A DNA stretch of 64,000 nucleotides. It comes from Cephalotus follicularis. Its lineage: Eukaryota; Streptophyta; Magnoliopsida; Oxalidales; Cephalotaceae. This document shows positions 22,201 to 34,447 of the stretch, piece after piece. The notes under the pieces are model-generated. The model searched no databases and was not told where the DNA came from. It saw nothing but the letters and a program-made list of their open reading frames with translations. Every line of letters begins with the position of its first letter. Positions within the stretch are counted from its first letter, which is position 1. The position numbers and the translations under genes are program-made. Where the stretch lies: contig BDDD01001978.1 of assembly GCA_001972305.1 (NCBI GenBank), positions 84,945 to 148,944 on the forward strand, written 5' to 3'.

Positions 22201-22825
22201 TGTAACGCCCCAATCCCCAAGGGTCAACCCCCCAAGGTTTGACACGCTACGAACAGTATCGTTCATTTACTAATATTCAGCAGAAATTAAAAACTTTTAA
22301 CCATATAATAATGCATGCGAAATAAATCCAATTAAATATCATTTCCGTGGATAAACCCTGTGTTATACAATACTGTTTATGAAAGCTCTGCCACAAGCTG
22401 GCAGGTCATAAAATAAAAATACAATATAATTATATTCCTGCGTCGCCGAACTGCAATAAGAAGGAGGAGACTCACCCGGGGCTTCGATCTTCAGCTTGCT
22501 TGCGAAGCTCCACTTGTACCTGACCCATTACATTAAAATGCAATGGGTCAGCGACCACTGGTTGTGTAGGAACTACAACCCACTCATGCATGGAGATACA
22601 GATGTAGCAGGCAATATGCAATGCAATGATATGCAATAATAACAGTACAGTATAACACTTCATTCATTCGCTACTAGCAATCGATAACAGTACGATCCAT
22701 TCCGTATCATTCCTTAACAGTCATTAACAATCATTCACAGTCATTAAGGCAGGGGAGCCGGGACAGGAACACTATACAGTAACAGTGACAGTCAGTAACA
22801 GTAACAGTCGGTGCACTATCAACCT

Positions 22826-22975
22826 TGGTGACCCTCCTGGATCATCTCGGTCGGTGACCCAATTCGGATCATCTCAGTCGGTGACCCATTGGATCATCTC
22901 GAGGGATAGGCTTCCTGGATCATCTCCGTTGGTGACCCTATTCAGGATCATCTCAGCGGGTGACCCAGTACAGTC
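22826..22975. repeat. minisatellite of GGATCATCTC / GGTGACCC units
   Basis: Five to six units of about 25-30 bases. This is the counterpart of the minisatellite at 3774-3972 in copy 1. Confidence 0.75.
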
Positions 22976-24897
22976 CAGTGACACTTACATTAACATTAAC
23001 GGTACACTACAGTCAAATAACACTATATTAACATTTCACTATAAAGTCTGCCTTTTCAGATAATACACTATATTTACTCCCTTCACTATACTACATTTAA
23101 ACTTTCACTTTATTTATCAATACTGCTACTTGTCCACTCACTAACACATTAGCTATCACTTCAATCACTCATGTATATATATATATATTGAGAATTCTCT
23201 TTAGAGCCCGAGGAAAAGCACTGTCCGGCACATAATTCACATGCATAGCATGGCATCTTTGGCACATACCATTTATGCGTTTAAAGTGCACGTGCACACT
23301 GCAATGCATGCATAGCTGCATTCATTCACACTATTCGGTGCATAGTACATGCTCTGGACTCGTACTATGCAAGCTTGGGCACGCAGAGAAGAACTAGGCG
23401 CATGGCAGCTTGGGATAAGCGTGCTCTGGCGCCATGGCATGCATGGAATACCTGCACTGAACACTGCTCGGCGCCATGGCAGGCAGAGGAGGAGGAGCTC
23501 AACGTCGCAAGAGGGAGCTCGGCATGGGTGAAGAGCTCTGGCGCATGATGTCATATACAGAGGACACATGCACGGCGGAGGAGAGCTTGCAGGCGTTGCT
23601 TGTCCATGGTTGAGCGTCTTGCGTGCCCAAGGAGCATGTAGAGGAGCACGCTTTGTACGCTGCAGGCTCGGGCGCCTGCAGAGAAGGGGTTGGTGCGCAC
23701 CAGAGGAGGGCTCGTATGTAGAGGAGAGTGCTTGGTTTTGCATGGCGCACATGGCAGGGAAGCGCTCGACTTCTGGGTGCATGCTCGGTATGCTTGGCAA
23801 TGGATGACACATGCATGGCAGAGAATGGCGCATGCATGCTCGGCTCATTGCGCATGCCTCTATAGCGCCTGGTTCCTCGGCACATGGCTCCTCGGCGCAT
23901 CCATGGTGGTGAGCTCGGCACTTAGTGCTCGGGTACTGGCGCCTCCTCAGGCATGCGTCCTTGGACGCAAGCCAATAGAAGACCATGATTGACGCCATTG
24001 CAGAGGGGAGCTTAGCTCCTTTGCCATGGATGCTCAATTCCTCTGCTCTATTGGGTAAGTGATGATGACAGTGGATGGCGCCTATATATCATGCCGAGGA
24101 CATATGCATGCACGGTAGCTCCAGGGTACATTGTGGCATCCTCGGTAGCTAGGCGTGTTCGGCACCAGTGCACAAGACGATGGTCCCTCTGCACTTGTGC
24201 TCCCGACACCAAGGCAGTGGAAGGTCCTGCGCGACGCCTCAGGTGCATGCTGATGGACAGCTAGGCGCGACGCCACGTCGCATGCTAGTGGAAGGCACAG
24301 AGTGAAGAGCCGACGTCATTGCATGCAGGAGGACGCATGCATGGGGAGCTCTACTACACACACTGTCTGGGATGCCTTGGCAGAGGGGGATTATGGCATG
24401 CGTGTGTGCTTAAGGAGCATGCCGAGGAGGACAAGGCGCTGTGTCATGATGCGCTAGGGCGCATGGCACCTCGGCTGCGTGTCCTCGGACGCCAAGGTGT
24501 GTGACACTGGCGTGTGTAAAGCTAGAGGACGCCATCTTTACTTTAAGGCCAAATATACACTATGTCTAACACCCATCAATCAGAGGACCATGAAATTCAC
24601 TTAGCCTATATAATTTCCACAATATGCAATAGACACAATAAAACATAAACACTGAGTAGGTAGGAGAACCTACCTGGAAGCCACTGGAGTTGGATTATGC
24701 TTTCCTTTGCCTGCTCCACAGCTACAATTGCTCTCTTTTGCTTCCAGAAAGTCTCTTTCCTCCTCCAGTGAAGGCTGAGAGTAAGGGATTAAACAGAGGG
24801 AGAGAAGGGAGACAGGAAGTCTCTAGACGATTACCCCATTTTTCTTTGTCTCCTTCTTCCATTTTTCCAACCAACCGTCCCCACTTCCCTTCCTTTT

Positions 24898-24907
24898 CTT
24901 TTTATAG
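24898..24907 (-). promoter_or_regulatory. candidate LTR TATA box (minus strand)
   Basis: CTATAAAAAG on the minus strand, conserved with 5439-5447 in copy 1. Confidence 0.45.
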
Positions 24908-25268
24908 CCATGAAGGAAGTTTCCAGAATTCTTTAGACAATTCCAACAAAACCTCCTTATTATGGGCTGAGGACTAAAGGAGTCGGCCTAACTCCCTTTT
25001 CTCTTCATTATCACAATTAGCCCAAAGTCAACAATAGACAATTCAAGCCCAATTCTCATTTTCTTCTCTTAAACAAGTCTTGGCCCAATAACATATGGTC
25101 TATTTCCAAGTCCAAAAGCCATTTTCTTTATTGATTCCCTTCCCGTTCAATAACAGTGTCACATTTTGAGCCCAATTTCCATTCTTTGATTATTTATAAA
25201 ATTCGGGATATTACAATCAACGCAAAAGGAAGAACCAAGGACAAAAAACTTACAAAACTACACTAAAG

Positions 25269-26252
25269 TCAAACAGGGCCCTCAGGAGCCAAGTCTTCCT
25301 CATAGTGGGATTTACGCCTCCGAGAACGAGTGTCTTTCTTGGATTGTTTGGGGTAAAAAGGAGGAGGTATACGGCGAGAGTCCGAAACAGAGGGTTCCGA
25401 ACCGAAGTTGTCTGCTTTGTTAAGAAGGCAGACAGGGTAGGGAGGGGAAGGAGGGATAGAACCGGGGTAGAAGGGGATGGAGGACACAGGAGGGGGGAGG
25501 GATGAGGAGGACCCATCAGGGCTAGAGATTCTAATAGGCTTAGAGGCGTATTTCGGAAGGGTCAAGATTCGTCCCCCAAGCAAAGAGATAATAGAGGCAA
25601 GGTCTCGGGGGGTAGAGGATACCGAAGAACTAGAAAAGGCCTTGGGACTAGAGGAGTCGAAAAGGGAAGCACAAAAGTTGGGGGAGTTGGAGTCGGAGCT
25701 AAAGGGACTCTCCGACTCAAGGGGGATATTAGAAGAGGGGTAAATAGGGCGGGGGCACAAGGGAGGGTCAAAGGGGGATAAGGCCAACAAAGAGGGAGAA
25801 GGGATCATGGCCAGGGGGATAGACAGTTCAAGTGACATAGGGTCAAAGACACTCGAAGATTAAAGAGGGCTGGAAAGAATACTAGGAGAAATGGGGTCTA
25901 AGGGCAAAGAAAGGGGGATAGGGCTTGGACAATAAACGTCAAAGCACTCATGGCCCAAAACAATAGGCCCAAGAGGAAGAGAACAGGGGGCTGAAACAGA
26001 AGGTGAGGGGTATAAGCCCAAAAGAGAGGGGGAACAAGAGGAGGCTGCTGGAACAGGGGCAACATGGGCCAGGCCTGCTAAAGGCATGCTAGGCGGCTGC
26101 ATGTCCTGGCCAAGGCCCAAAATGGGAGAGGATTGGTCCTGGCTTAGGGAGACAAGGGGGAGGCTTTCGGTTGGGGCTAAGTGGGCCGGACTACCAAAGG
26201 AACAGGCACCCACCAACGAAGAGGACGGAGAGTGGGCCTGGACAGGGGCCAC
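25269..26252 (-). pseudogene. Pro/Ser-rich frame with basic C-terminus, one stop; identity unknown
   Basis: One minus-strand frame of about 328 codons, interrupted by TAA at 25860-25862. It is extremely rich in Pro, Ser and Leu, with no globular domain I recognise. The C-terminal end is basic then acidic (KKDTRSRRRKSHYEEDL). Such a low-complexity linker with a basic tail resembles the C-terminal part of some plant LINE ORF1 or gag-like proteins, but I see no zinc knuckle and no reverse transcriptase next to it. It may be a LINE ORF1 remnant or a non-coding frame kept open by composition. Confidence 0.3.
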
Positions 26253-26883
26253 AGGGGAGCCTGTCCAGGCCTATTTGATATATAAGAGCAGAAGTATGCC
26301 TGAATACGTAAGCATTCTTTTAAAGGATTTTTAGCATGTATAGGCATTAACAACCTTGAAAATTTAGAGGGATCAAAACAAAAAATTTGAATAATTAGAA
26401 AGTCTTAAACAAAATTTGTCCTTTATAATTTTTTTTTTCTAATTGTTTTATATAAATTTTTTTAAAAAAAATCATTGGAACCAGGGCTCGTGTGGATCCC
26501 CCTTATACCCGTCTCTACAAGCATAAAAGCATGTAGTATTATATTTGTCTCTTTGATTTTTAGATAACCAAAGATAATCATGAACCATTTCTTTTTGTCA
26601 ACCAAATATCTAATAATTATTTTCACAATAAGAACAAATAACCATTTGTGACTAATTCGACTGAATGGCCATAAACTATATGTCAATTGTTTGAGGATAT
26701 AACTTTAAATTAGTCTTTTGATCATTCAAAGATATAGACTGGTTGATAATTGGATTACGTATAAGTTAGCATAAGATTAATATATATAGTATATCTTATT
26801 CTTTCCATGCATAATAAACACGAGAAAAATATGTATTTATATATACATCACGTTACATTAAACATTTAATGTGCCATGTCGGC

Positions 26884-27125
26884 ATTGCCGACACTCATTT
26901 TTTACAATTTGAGGGTATATCATTGTGATCGTTGTATCTACAGTATAACTTTTCTTGTTTGATGATTATTATACAGTTTTAATAAATTACAACTTTTTGT
27001 AGTTATTTAGCGTAGATATAATTTTGAATTGCTTATTTATAATAACTTCATAAATATGGCTGGAAAATTCATTGTCTTCAATTATTTTTTATCAATTCAA
27101 TCATGTCTTGTGTTTTTTTTTTTTT
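26884..27125. repeat. dispersed AT-rich repeat, copy 2
   Basis: Collinear with 8479-8820 from GACACTCATTTT to AATCATGTCTTG. The copies are clearly diverged. Confidence 0.5.
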
Positions 27126-27129
27126 TTTG

Positions 27130-27335
27130 AGAAATGCTACTAACCATAAGTGAGGTGACATCACAAATACATTATCAGTAAGTTGTGAAAATATGATTGG
27201 TATGTTTTTAAATACAATTAATGATTTTTTTGATTTTTAATAAAATAATACTAATAATATTTTAATAATTCAAATGTGATCCATTTATAACGTCACCCAA
27301 TTATTAATACCGAGTATTAGCGGTTGGATACATCT
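27130..27335. mobile_element. MITE-like repeat
   Basis: The left end (GCTACTAACCATAAGTGAGG, then TGACATCACAAAT) and the reverse complement of the right end (GCTAATACTCGGTATTAATA, then GGGTGACGTTATAAAT) are similar, giving degenerate inverted termini around an AT-rich centre. Confidence 0.4.
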
Positions 27336-27959
27336 TATCATTTTCACCATAAAAAAACCCACTTGCTTGTACTAAGTATTAGCGGCTGAAATGGAAGATT
27401 CATATTTTCTTTGTAATCAATTAATTGCAAAATTATTCAGAGTATTACTCCCTAACATGATCACATTTGTTGTTTGGGTAAACAAAAATTTTGTTAGAAA
27501 ACATATGAGTTGTATGTTAGTGTTCAAAGATACAAGAGTAGCACCACAAACACATAATATCAAAAGATGGAGTGCCTATCCGTATGATATGCAGCTCAAA
27601 GTATCTAATCATGTGAAGTGCGTCTTTGTTTTAACTATCTAAATGAGTATGACACATGACTTGGAATATATTATTTTAATATAAACGTCATCAATTGTTG
27701 AACGCATTTGTCTATAATACAGAGTATGGTTTGATTGAATTACTTATGGTAAAATAGCATGTGACTGATCATGCTGTTGGGATTCATGAACAAGCAAAAC
27801 CCAAAAGAAAGACAAGGCATCCAACAAGGCTGAAGGATTATATGATCTCGCATCAACTGGTGGTTTCATCATCGACCTCCTGCTATCCCATAAACTCATC
27901 GTTTTTTCCACTTTTGCATTTTTCAATATTGTTTCAAACACACGACAAGTGCTTCTGAG

Positions 27960-29645
27960 ATGACCGCAGAAGAAATTGCAGCCATAAAGGATTTCTTCTC
28001 TACTGTGAAAGATTCTTCCAATGATATTAAACAACTCAAGGAACAAATGGCTGTGGTGGTTCTCGAAGCATTGAATAATATCACAATTCGTGATTCATCT
28101 ACCTCTACATCTCATCCACCAGGTCCAGTCATCGGTATTAACTGCCCACACCGATATTTGACTCCTCTTCCTCAAGAATCTGGGCCAATTTTTTTTTGGA
28201 TGGTTGGTTGTTTCAATTGGAAGAGTTCTTTGATTTTTACTCTATTCCAGAGAACCAAAAATTGAACGCAGCAACTTTTTTTTTGGTGCAATTGAAGGCA
28301 GCAACTCTGCTTCTTGATGGATGTGCTCGTGAGTGGTACCAATGGATGAAGCATAAGGGTTTGATCTATGATTGGCAGGGATTTGTGATCAACATAAACT
28401 TCAGGTTTGGTCCATCTGCCTATGAGCATTTTAATGCCAAATTAATGAAAATAAACCAATCTTGAACAATAGCTGAATATTAGTCTGCATTTTAAACGCT
28501 TGCTAACAAAGCTCGTGGGTTTAATGAGTCATTAATGTCGGATGCGTTTATTTCTGGACTCAAACCCTATTTGCAAAAAGAATAGTTACTAGCACAACCA
28601 CATAGTTTGATGGATGCAATTGCTATGGCTAAACCTCATGAACAGAAATCAGCTGATGGGTTATAAGTTTTATTAGTGTTATTCTCCTACTTAGTACTAG
28701 AAACCTACAAAAACTTCTGGGTTTCATGGCTGGCAGCCATCAAATGAGCCTGAAATTTTGCCCAAACCTACAGTTGCTGCCAATAAAAGTCTTCTGTTTT
28801 TCCAGTAAGGAAAATGACCACTAATGAGTTGAAAGCTAGACGAGAGAAGGGGCTTTGTTATAATTGTGATGACAAATATCACCCAGGCCATAAATGCAAG
28901 GCTCAATCTCACTTTCATCTGGTTATATCTGAGTTACCAAAATCAAATTCTGTTGATGAGGACAGTTCTGAAGAGGAAATGGAGGAGATTCCAGAAGTCA
29001 TCTTGCAAGCTTTGGTTGGGCAAGTAAATCACCAAACTTTGAGACTCATTAGTCATTTCAAAGCATATAAGCTGCAAGTGTTAATTGATGAGGGATCAAC
29101 TCACAATTTCATGCAAGTTACAGTAACTAAGAGGTTGCATTTACGAATTTTACCAACAAAACTCTTCAAGGTGTTGGTTGGAAATGGGCAGTTCTTAACT
29201 TGTCCAAGAAAGTAGATGCATTTTCTTTGCAATTATAGGCACATTAATTCTGCATTGAATTTTATATTCTGCCATTTGAAGGAGCCAAGTGTGTTTTGGG
29301 GATTCAATGACTTGCTACTTTAGGCCCTATAAATACTGATTACAAGAAATTGACTATGTCTTTCACCTATGACAATATCACTATCAATCTCATTGGGGAA
29401 CCCCACTTGCAACCTAGTCCTATTTCAGCAAAAGCATTGCATAAGTTAGCTACCTATGAAGGCATTGCATCCATGTTTCATCTTAAAACATCTTCATTAC
29501 CTCAAACACAACCTCCAACTACTGCAGACATACATCCTATCATTGCTCCCCTGTTACAACAATTTCAGCAAGTGTTTGATGAGCAAGACACTTACCTCCC
29601 AAAAGACCTTATGACCATGCCATACACTTGCTTTCAAATACAAAC
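27960..29645 (+). pseudogene. Ty3/gypsy gag-pol relic, truncated in reverse transcriptase
   Basis: Gag begins MTAEEIAAIKDFF (27960). It shifts frame near 28190, where FQLEEFFDFYSIPENQKLNA continues the capsid, and again breaks at 28463. A zinc knuckle CYNCDDKYHPGHKC (CX2CX4HX4C) lies near 28853. A protease segment has LIDEGSTHNF, in which the residue after the catalytic Asp is changed from the usual Ser. The start of the reverse transcriptase region (QFQQVFDE, 29560-29590) is cut by the LTR at 29646. There are several stops, and no LTR belonging to it is seen. Confidence 0.8.
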
Positions 29646-30625
29646 TGTAACACCCCGGGTCCTGTTAACAAACCTGAAGCATTAAATTCAATACAATACA
29701 ATAGTCGGGTCTAGGATACATACCAAAAAGTAAAATAAATTTAAAATTTTATTACACACAATGTCTTCAAGCTTATAAAAGTATATTACCGAAACAATAA
29801 TAATTATTACAAGCTCAATTAAAGAACAATACACTATACAACAAGGTACAACACTTATACATGAATGATAAAGCAATAAAAGTCCAATCTCCAAGCTACA
29901 AATTACAACAGTAACTAAGAACATCCATGTCCACTGGGTCATAAAGAACCACTTGAAATCAAAGTAAATGCCTCATCCCGAAGAAGGGTTAGCCATAGGG
30001 CCAAGTAGGTACATCTCCATGCGGAGATTATGCTGTATAAACAATATGCAATAACGATGTAAAATAACAGTGTAGGCAATAACAATGTGTACGATATTAG
30101 TGGATAGTGTGTCGATCCATGAATGCCAATTGTGATCAACCATTCGTATATAACCATCCCATACCGGTGTATAGGAATGAAATCTAATCAATCATTCCTA
30201 TCAATTATCTATCAGACAATCAATCAATCCATAATACTATAGAGTTTATGACCTTTCAATATTGTATCGATGTTAGTAGCAATAATCTACAACACGAGAA
30301 GGTAGTCCTTCTAAAAAGGGTGATGGATGTATCTAATCATCTAAGATTGGTCGATCCTGACTAATTAGATCTTCTAGCCAATGCTAGGAATCGCTCGACC
30401 CAAAAGGAGCTCAATGATCAATAGCTTGACCTGGAGGGAGCGCATTATTGCTCGACCTGAAAGGAGCGCAGTATTGCTTGACCAGAAAGGATCGCAATAT
30501 GTGATATATCGGAAGGCAGAATATGACGTCCTATGGCTCTGATCGGAATTACTAGGCCACTTTATAGGAACAATACAATAATGCATAATTATGATAAAAT
30601 ACATTACAATAGTTCGGGTCGTTAC
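29646..30625 (-). repeat. 3' LTR of a minus-strand gypsy element (about 980 bp)
   Basis: On the minus strand it begins TGTAACGACCCG at 30625 and ends GGGGTGTTACA at 29646. Directly outside its start is a purine tract (CTTATGAGGGGAGAA, minus strand), and beyond that the C-terminal end of pol, which fixes it as a 3' LTR. It is inserted in the gypsy relic at 29645. The other end of the element is missing. Confidence 0.85.
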
Positions 30626-30913
30626 ATTCTCCCCTCATAAGAATCTGGTGCCCAAATTCAACAATCAGAATAAGGAAGGGTATCTATCTTTAATGTCATC
30701 TTCGTGCTCTCAAGTATACTCCTCTATGCCATGATGTTTCCATAGAATCTTGACCAGGAATGGTCTTGTTTCTTAGTATTGTAACCTCTTTATTAATGAT
30801 CTGAACCGGCATCTCTAAATAGGACAAGTCTGCCTCGAGCTCTATTTGTCCGTATTCGATGACGTGTGAAGGATTCCGATGATACTTTCTTAACTGAGAA
30901 ACATGGAACACGT
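30626..30913 (-). pseudogene. gypsy pol C-terminal fragment (after integrase)
   Basis: The minus frame VFHVSQLRKYHRNPSHVIEY is the conserved end of plant chromovirus-type pol that follows the integrase core, continuing into a region similar to a chromodomain tail (EMPVQIINKEVTILRNKTIP). A frame loss occurs near 30700. The rest of pol is cut off by the copia LTR at 30914. Confidence 0.8.
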
Positions 30914-31129
30914 TGTTGATATATCATTGTATATTCTGTATTCATGAGCTGTATATTATGTACTCATGATTAGATTTGATTGTGTATCTCTGCATTCATT
31001 ATTTTGATTATGTAATGTCCTATAAATAGGACCTCCCTGTACTCATTTACATACACACAGAAATATAGTCAATATTTCTTCAGTCTCTAGTCAATATTTA
31101 TTTAGTTTCAGTCTCTTTATTTTATAACA
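30914..31129 (+). repeat. copia 5' LTR (216 bp)
   Basis: TGTTGATATATCATTG to TTTATAACA, collinear with the 228-bp LTRs at 51469 and 56036 but carrying indels. Followed by TGGTATTAGAGC, a one-base variant of the usual copia primer site TGGTATCAGAGC. Confidence 0.88.
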
Positions 31130-31687
31130 TGGTATTAGAGCAGTAATATTGTTCGTCCTGAAGGTTTCAAAGTACCTTGGCAGCAATCGTTCCTGCACAC
31201 CGTCCATCCCGATATCACTTGGTAGAGAGAGATTTTGTTTCTGTTCTCCGATCAGAAAACCAAGGGTACCGGCCGTTTCCTCTGACAACGGCGAATTCAC
31301 CGGTGGCGGTCCGATCTTCTTCCGTTGATCAGAAATGTGTCACTCGCCGTCATAACTTCTGGTCGCTTCGATCCCCTATCTCCGGTCACATTCAGGCTTC
31401 AATAACCAAATCACACGAAAGGCGACACTCCGTTCGGATACCCCTCCATGTTTCACGGCAAACGGAGCTCAAACGACGTCACACGCATCCACACGCTCCG
31501 TCTCTGCACCTGGCCGTTGTAATCGCGTGGAATATTCCCTGACTTAAAAAAAAACGCAGTTCATCTGAAACCGCGGGAATATTCTCTATAATATTCCCTG
31601 ACGAAAAAAAAAATTATTTGTTATTATTCATGTCTTCTTCTATAGTAGGTCAACATCACAGTGATCATAACTCAACAAGGCCTCGTT

Positions 31688-31795
31688 GTACTCATTGTCA
31701 TAAGATTGGGCATACAGTGAAAACTTGCTATGATATTGTTGGTACTCATTGTCATTAGATTGGGCATACAGTGAAGACTTGCTATGATATTGTTG
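31688..31795 (+). repeat. 54-bp tandem duplication of the zinc-knuckle segment
   Basis: Two units, 31688-31741 and 31742-31795, each covering THCHKIGHTVKTCYDIVG. The second unit has a TAG inside the knuckle. The sister element at 52.9 kb has a single unit. Confidence 0.85.
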
Positions 31796-32468
31796 GTAGA
31801 CCTCCTGGTAAATCTCCTGGTCTCAAGAGTGCTGCTGCAACTACTACAGTTCCATCCGGTTCTGAGTCTTCTTCTCAGATTCATCAGCTTTCTACGGCTG
31901 ACCTTGAGGCTTTGCTTAATCAGGTTATATCACGTACTGGTTCTTCTGTCATGTCTGCTACTTCAGGTAACACTTGGTTAATTGATTCTGCTTGCTGTAA
32001 TCATATGACCTCTGATCGTAAACTTTTTACTAGTAAGCCTGTTGTTCATAATGGACCCACTATCCACACAGCCAATGGTTCTAGTATGCATGTCACGTAT
32101 ACTGGAACTGTGCAAACAAAAAGTTTTTCTATACCTGACACATATCTTGTTCCTCAACTTTCACTAAATCTTCTTTCTATTGGACAATTATGTGATAATG
32201 GTTACGATTTGTTGTTTTCCCGTCATGGTTTTGTTATTCAGGATTCGCAGACGGGTCAATGAGTTGGGACAGACCGTAAGATTGGTCGGATGTTTGAGCT
32301 CACTTCTCTGCAACCTCTCCCTGGTCTCTTTGTAGCCGCCCATCCTTCTTCATCTTTGCATCTCTGGCACTCCCAGTTAGGTCATGCATCTGTTCCTAGA
32401 GTTACATCTCTTGTTTCTAGTGGTTTGTTAGGATCTGTTTCTGGTAATACTATTGATCGCATGTCTTG

Positions 32469-34447
32469 GCTTGTATAGGATATCTGTCGAGCTCCCGCTA
32501 TCAATGAGAATCCTCTTCATAGTGAATATATAGTTCCACTTGAAGAGTTACCACCACTGGATCATTGTGAGGAAGACTTACTCCCTCATAGTCCGCCTCA
32601 GAAAAGGATATTACCTCTTCATCTCTACCTGACTTCAACCTTTTGCTATGCATGTATTGTTGCACAGCAAAGGTCTGTCTAGCATAGGCTTTTCCAGCCC
32701 TGCTATGGGCGCCACCAGATGCGACCCTTCCAGAGATGGTGTGGATCACACCCTTGGGCTGCTGCTTCTCTTCTTGCGATGGAGCTTGTTCTTTGCGCTC
32801 CCTTCTTTCTTGGGAAGCATCCCTATCAACAGACTTGCGTAGATGACCTTTGCGATCATGATGGTACCTACAGTATTTATCTGTATTCCTCTTCTCTGTC
32901 GAGGATCTCAATGGAGCTGGCCATTGAATATGAACTTTGTCCTTCTCCACTGCCAATATCCTGGTGCGTGACTCTAGGAGAGAGGAAAAGTTGTTGTAAG
33001 TGGGGATTGGTGCCCCCCTTTTTGGGGATTTCTCCCTCCTGAAAAGCTTGTGTCTGAGGTCATCTTTAGTCAGCTCTGACCTCTCCTTTCTCTTTTGTTT
33101 CTTCCCTGGAGCACTTTGTGAGTGCTCCGCTCCTCTTTCTCCGCCTGATGGCCCGACCAGTAAGTCTTTTGCTTCCTAGCTGCCATCGCCTCTTTGGCAT
33201 TCACATACTTCTCGGCTCTTCTGAGGAGGTCGGACATATCTTGAGCAGGCTTCTTCATGAGGGAGAAAGTGAAAGGTGAATTATCCTTCAATCCACTGTT
33301 TAGAGCTGCCAGAGCAGAAGATGGCTCTAAGTCTTTCATTGTCAAAGACTCCTTGTTGAAGTAGTCTATGAGGGACTCGTCCTTCCCCTGCAGCACGTTG
33401 ATCAAATAACTTGAATTCCTTCTCCGCGTGGTGTTGTTAAGGAATTTAGTAACGAACAATTCAGTAAACTATTCGAAATTTGCCACCAAATCCACAGGGA
33501 AAGTTGAATACCATGACTGGGTTGCTCTAGTCAATGTTGCCAGGAATCTCGGCAGAGAACCGCGTCCGAGGCCTGGTGCAGTAGCATGATTTGTGTGTAG
33601 TAGCGCACATGATGGATTGGGTCCATGGACCAATCATACTCCTTGAAACTCTAGAACCAGAATCCTCCAGGATACGTTCCCTCATTATCTCGGGTGTGAA
33701 GGGCGTCGAGTTAATATTTTGCACCTCTGACAGGTACCCCTTCGATTGCTCGACCCCTCAGAACTTTCTCTCCATCTCAGCAAACCTTCTTTTTATGGCT
33801 TGCTCTACGTCCTTAATGTTCCTGATCTTGCTAGACACTTGGGACGTACCCTTTGCAAGTCGGACGAGTGGTTTGACCTGCTCCTCTGCAACGTCTCTAT
33901 CCTACGTGAAGCATAGGAGCGTGCTCGGGTCTCCTCGACCTCCTCTGGGCGATCCTACTCCATCTGCTCATGCTTGGGAAGGTCTAGCCGAGGATTGTTA
34001 CTATGATCTCGGGCGCTCGAAGACTACGCCCTTAAAGATGGATCAATACCTGTTCTCCTCCTCAGAGGTGTATCAACCTCTGATTACCTTGGGGGGCGTA
34101 TGGCCCTCCTTGGCGGGTTTCGCCTTGCCCCTTAGGGCTATTGAACCTCCTGGGATGGCCTGCTCATACCAGAATGACCTCGAATGACTGGTCTGCTCTG
34201 ACCAACCTGGTTTTGGCTGGCTAGATTGGTCGCCAGCAAGGTTGTAAGTCACCCCATTTCCTAGAACAGTTGGTTGAATGGCTCGCCAGTAATGGAAGCT
34301 TGCTCAGGTGCGGCGACTTGGCCGGCAGTCGGAAGTTGGCTGTTGGTGGCTGCCGGCGGGGGTGGAGATGTTGTTTCTTCTCAGAGGCATGGTTGACAGT
34401 GTTTTTGTAAAAAACTTTTTGTCGCGTTTCCCACAGACGGCGCCAAC
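32469..34447 (-). pseudogene. Tat-clade gag and start of protease, minus strand, decayed
   Basis: Related to gag of the 10102 element: capsid pieces (FVTKFLNNTTRRRNSSYLIN, KDLEPSSALAALNSGLKD), a zinc-knuckle region with an internal deletion (CRYHHDRKGHLRKSVDRD), the gag-pol junction EEVISFSEADYEGV and then a protease DSGSSTDILY in a shifted frame at 32480-32510. Several frameshifts are present. The coding sequence stops at 32469 inside the protease. The missing rest of pol is not elsewhere in the window. The primer site lies at 34428-34446 (minus strand). Confidence 0.85.

Larger units (their letters stand above)
22201..25215 (-). mobile_element. solo-LTR-like insertion, family 1 copy 2 (about 3.0 kb)
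   Basis: Starts TGTAACGCCCC and ends GGGATATTACA; homologous throughout to 3050-5772. TCAAC occurs at 22196-22200 and again at 25217-25221, one base past the expected end, so a 5-bp duplication with one inserted A is likely. There is no gag or pol. Minus orientation is inferred from the shared TATA box. The GC-rich middle (23280-24540) is full of GCATGC and CTCGGC repeats and gives a 254-codon minus ORF that I reject as coding. Confidence 0.72.
26253..27959. other. AT-rich intergenic sequence with dispersed repeats
   Basis: No gene recognised. 26884-27125 is the second copy of the repeat at 8473. About 27130-27335 is MITE-like. The phrase KRKTRHPTRLKDYM near 27800 resembles a copia-type hinge but is isolated. 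The rest is AT-rich without pattern. Confidence 0.5.
30914..32468 (+). mobile_element. truncated, internally deleted copia element
   Basis: Same family as the element at 51469-56263. 5' LTR 30914-31129; primer site from 31130. Gag starts near 31630 but lacks about 700 bases of capsid, and its zinc-knuckle segment is tandemly duplicated. Protease (WLIDSACCNHMTSD) and pre-integrase segments follow, with TGA at 32260-32262. The element stops at 32468 in a blunt junction with a minus-strand Tat fragment. There is no reverse transcriptase and no 3' LTR. Confidence 0.88.

Noticed and set aside
23273..24037. 254-codon minus ORF
   Set aside because: It lies in the GC-rich repetitive core of a solo LTR, composition is driven by GCATGC/CTCGGC repeats, and it is not conserved in the sister copy.
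27769..27958. Copia hinge (RKTRHPTRLKDYM) as a separate copia element
   Set aside because: A single short phrase without adjoining integrase or reverse transcriptase; not enough for an element call.
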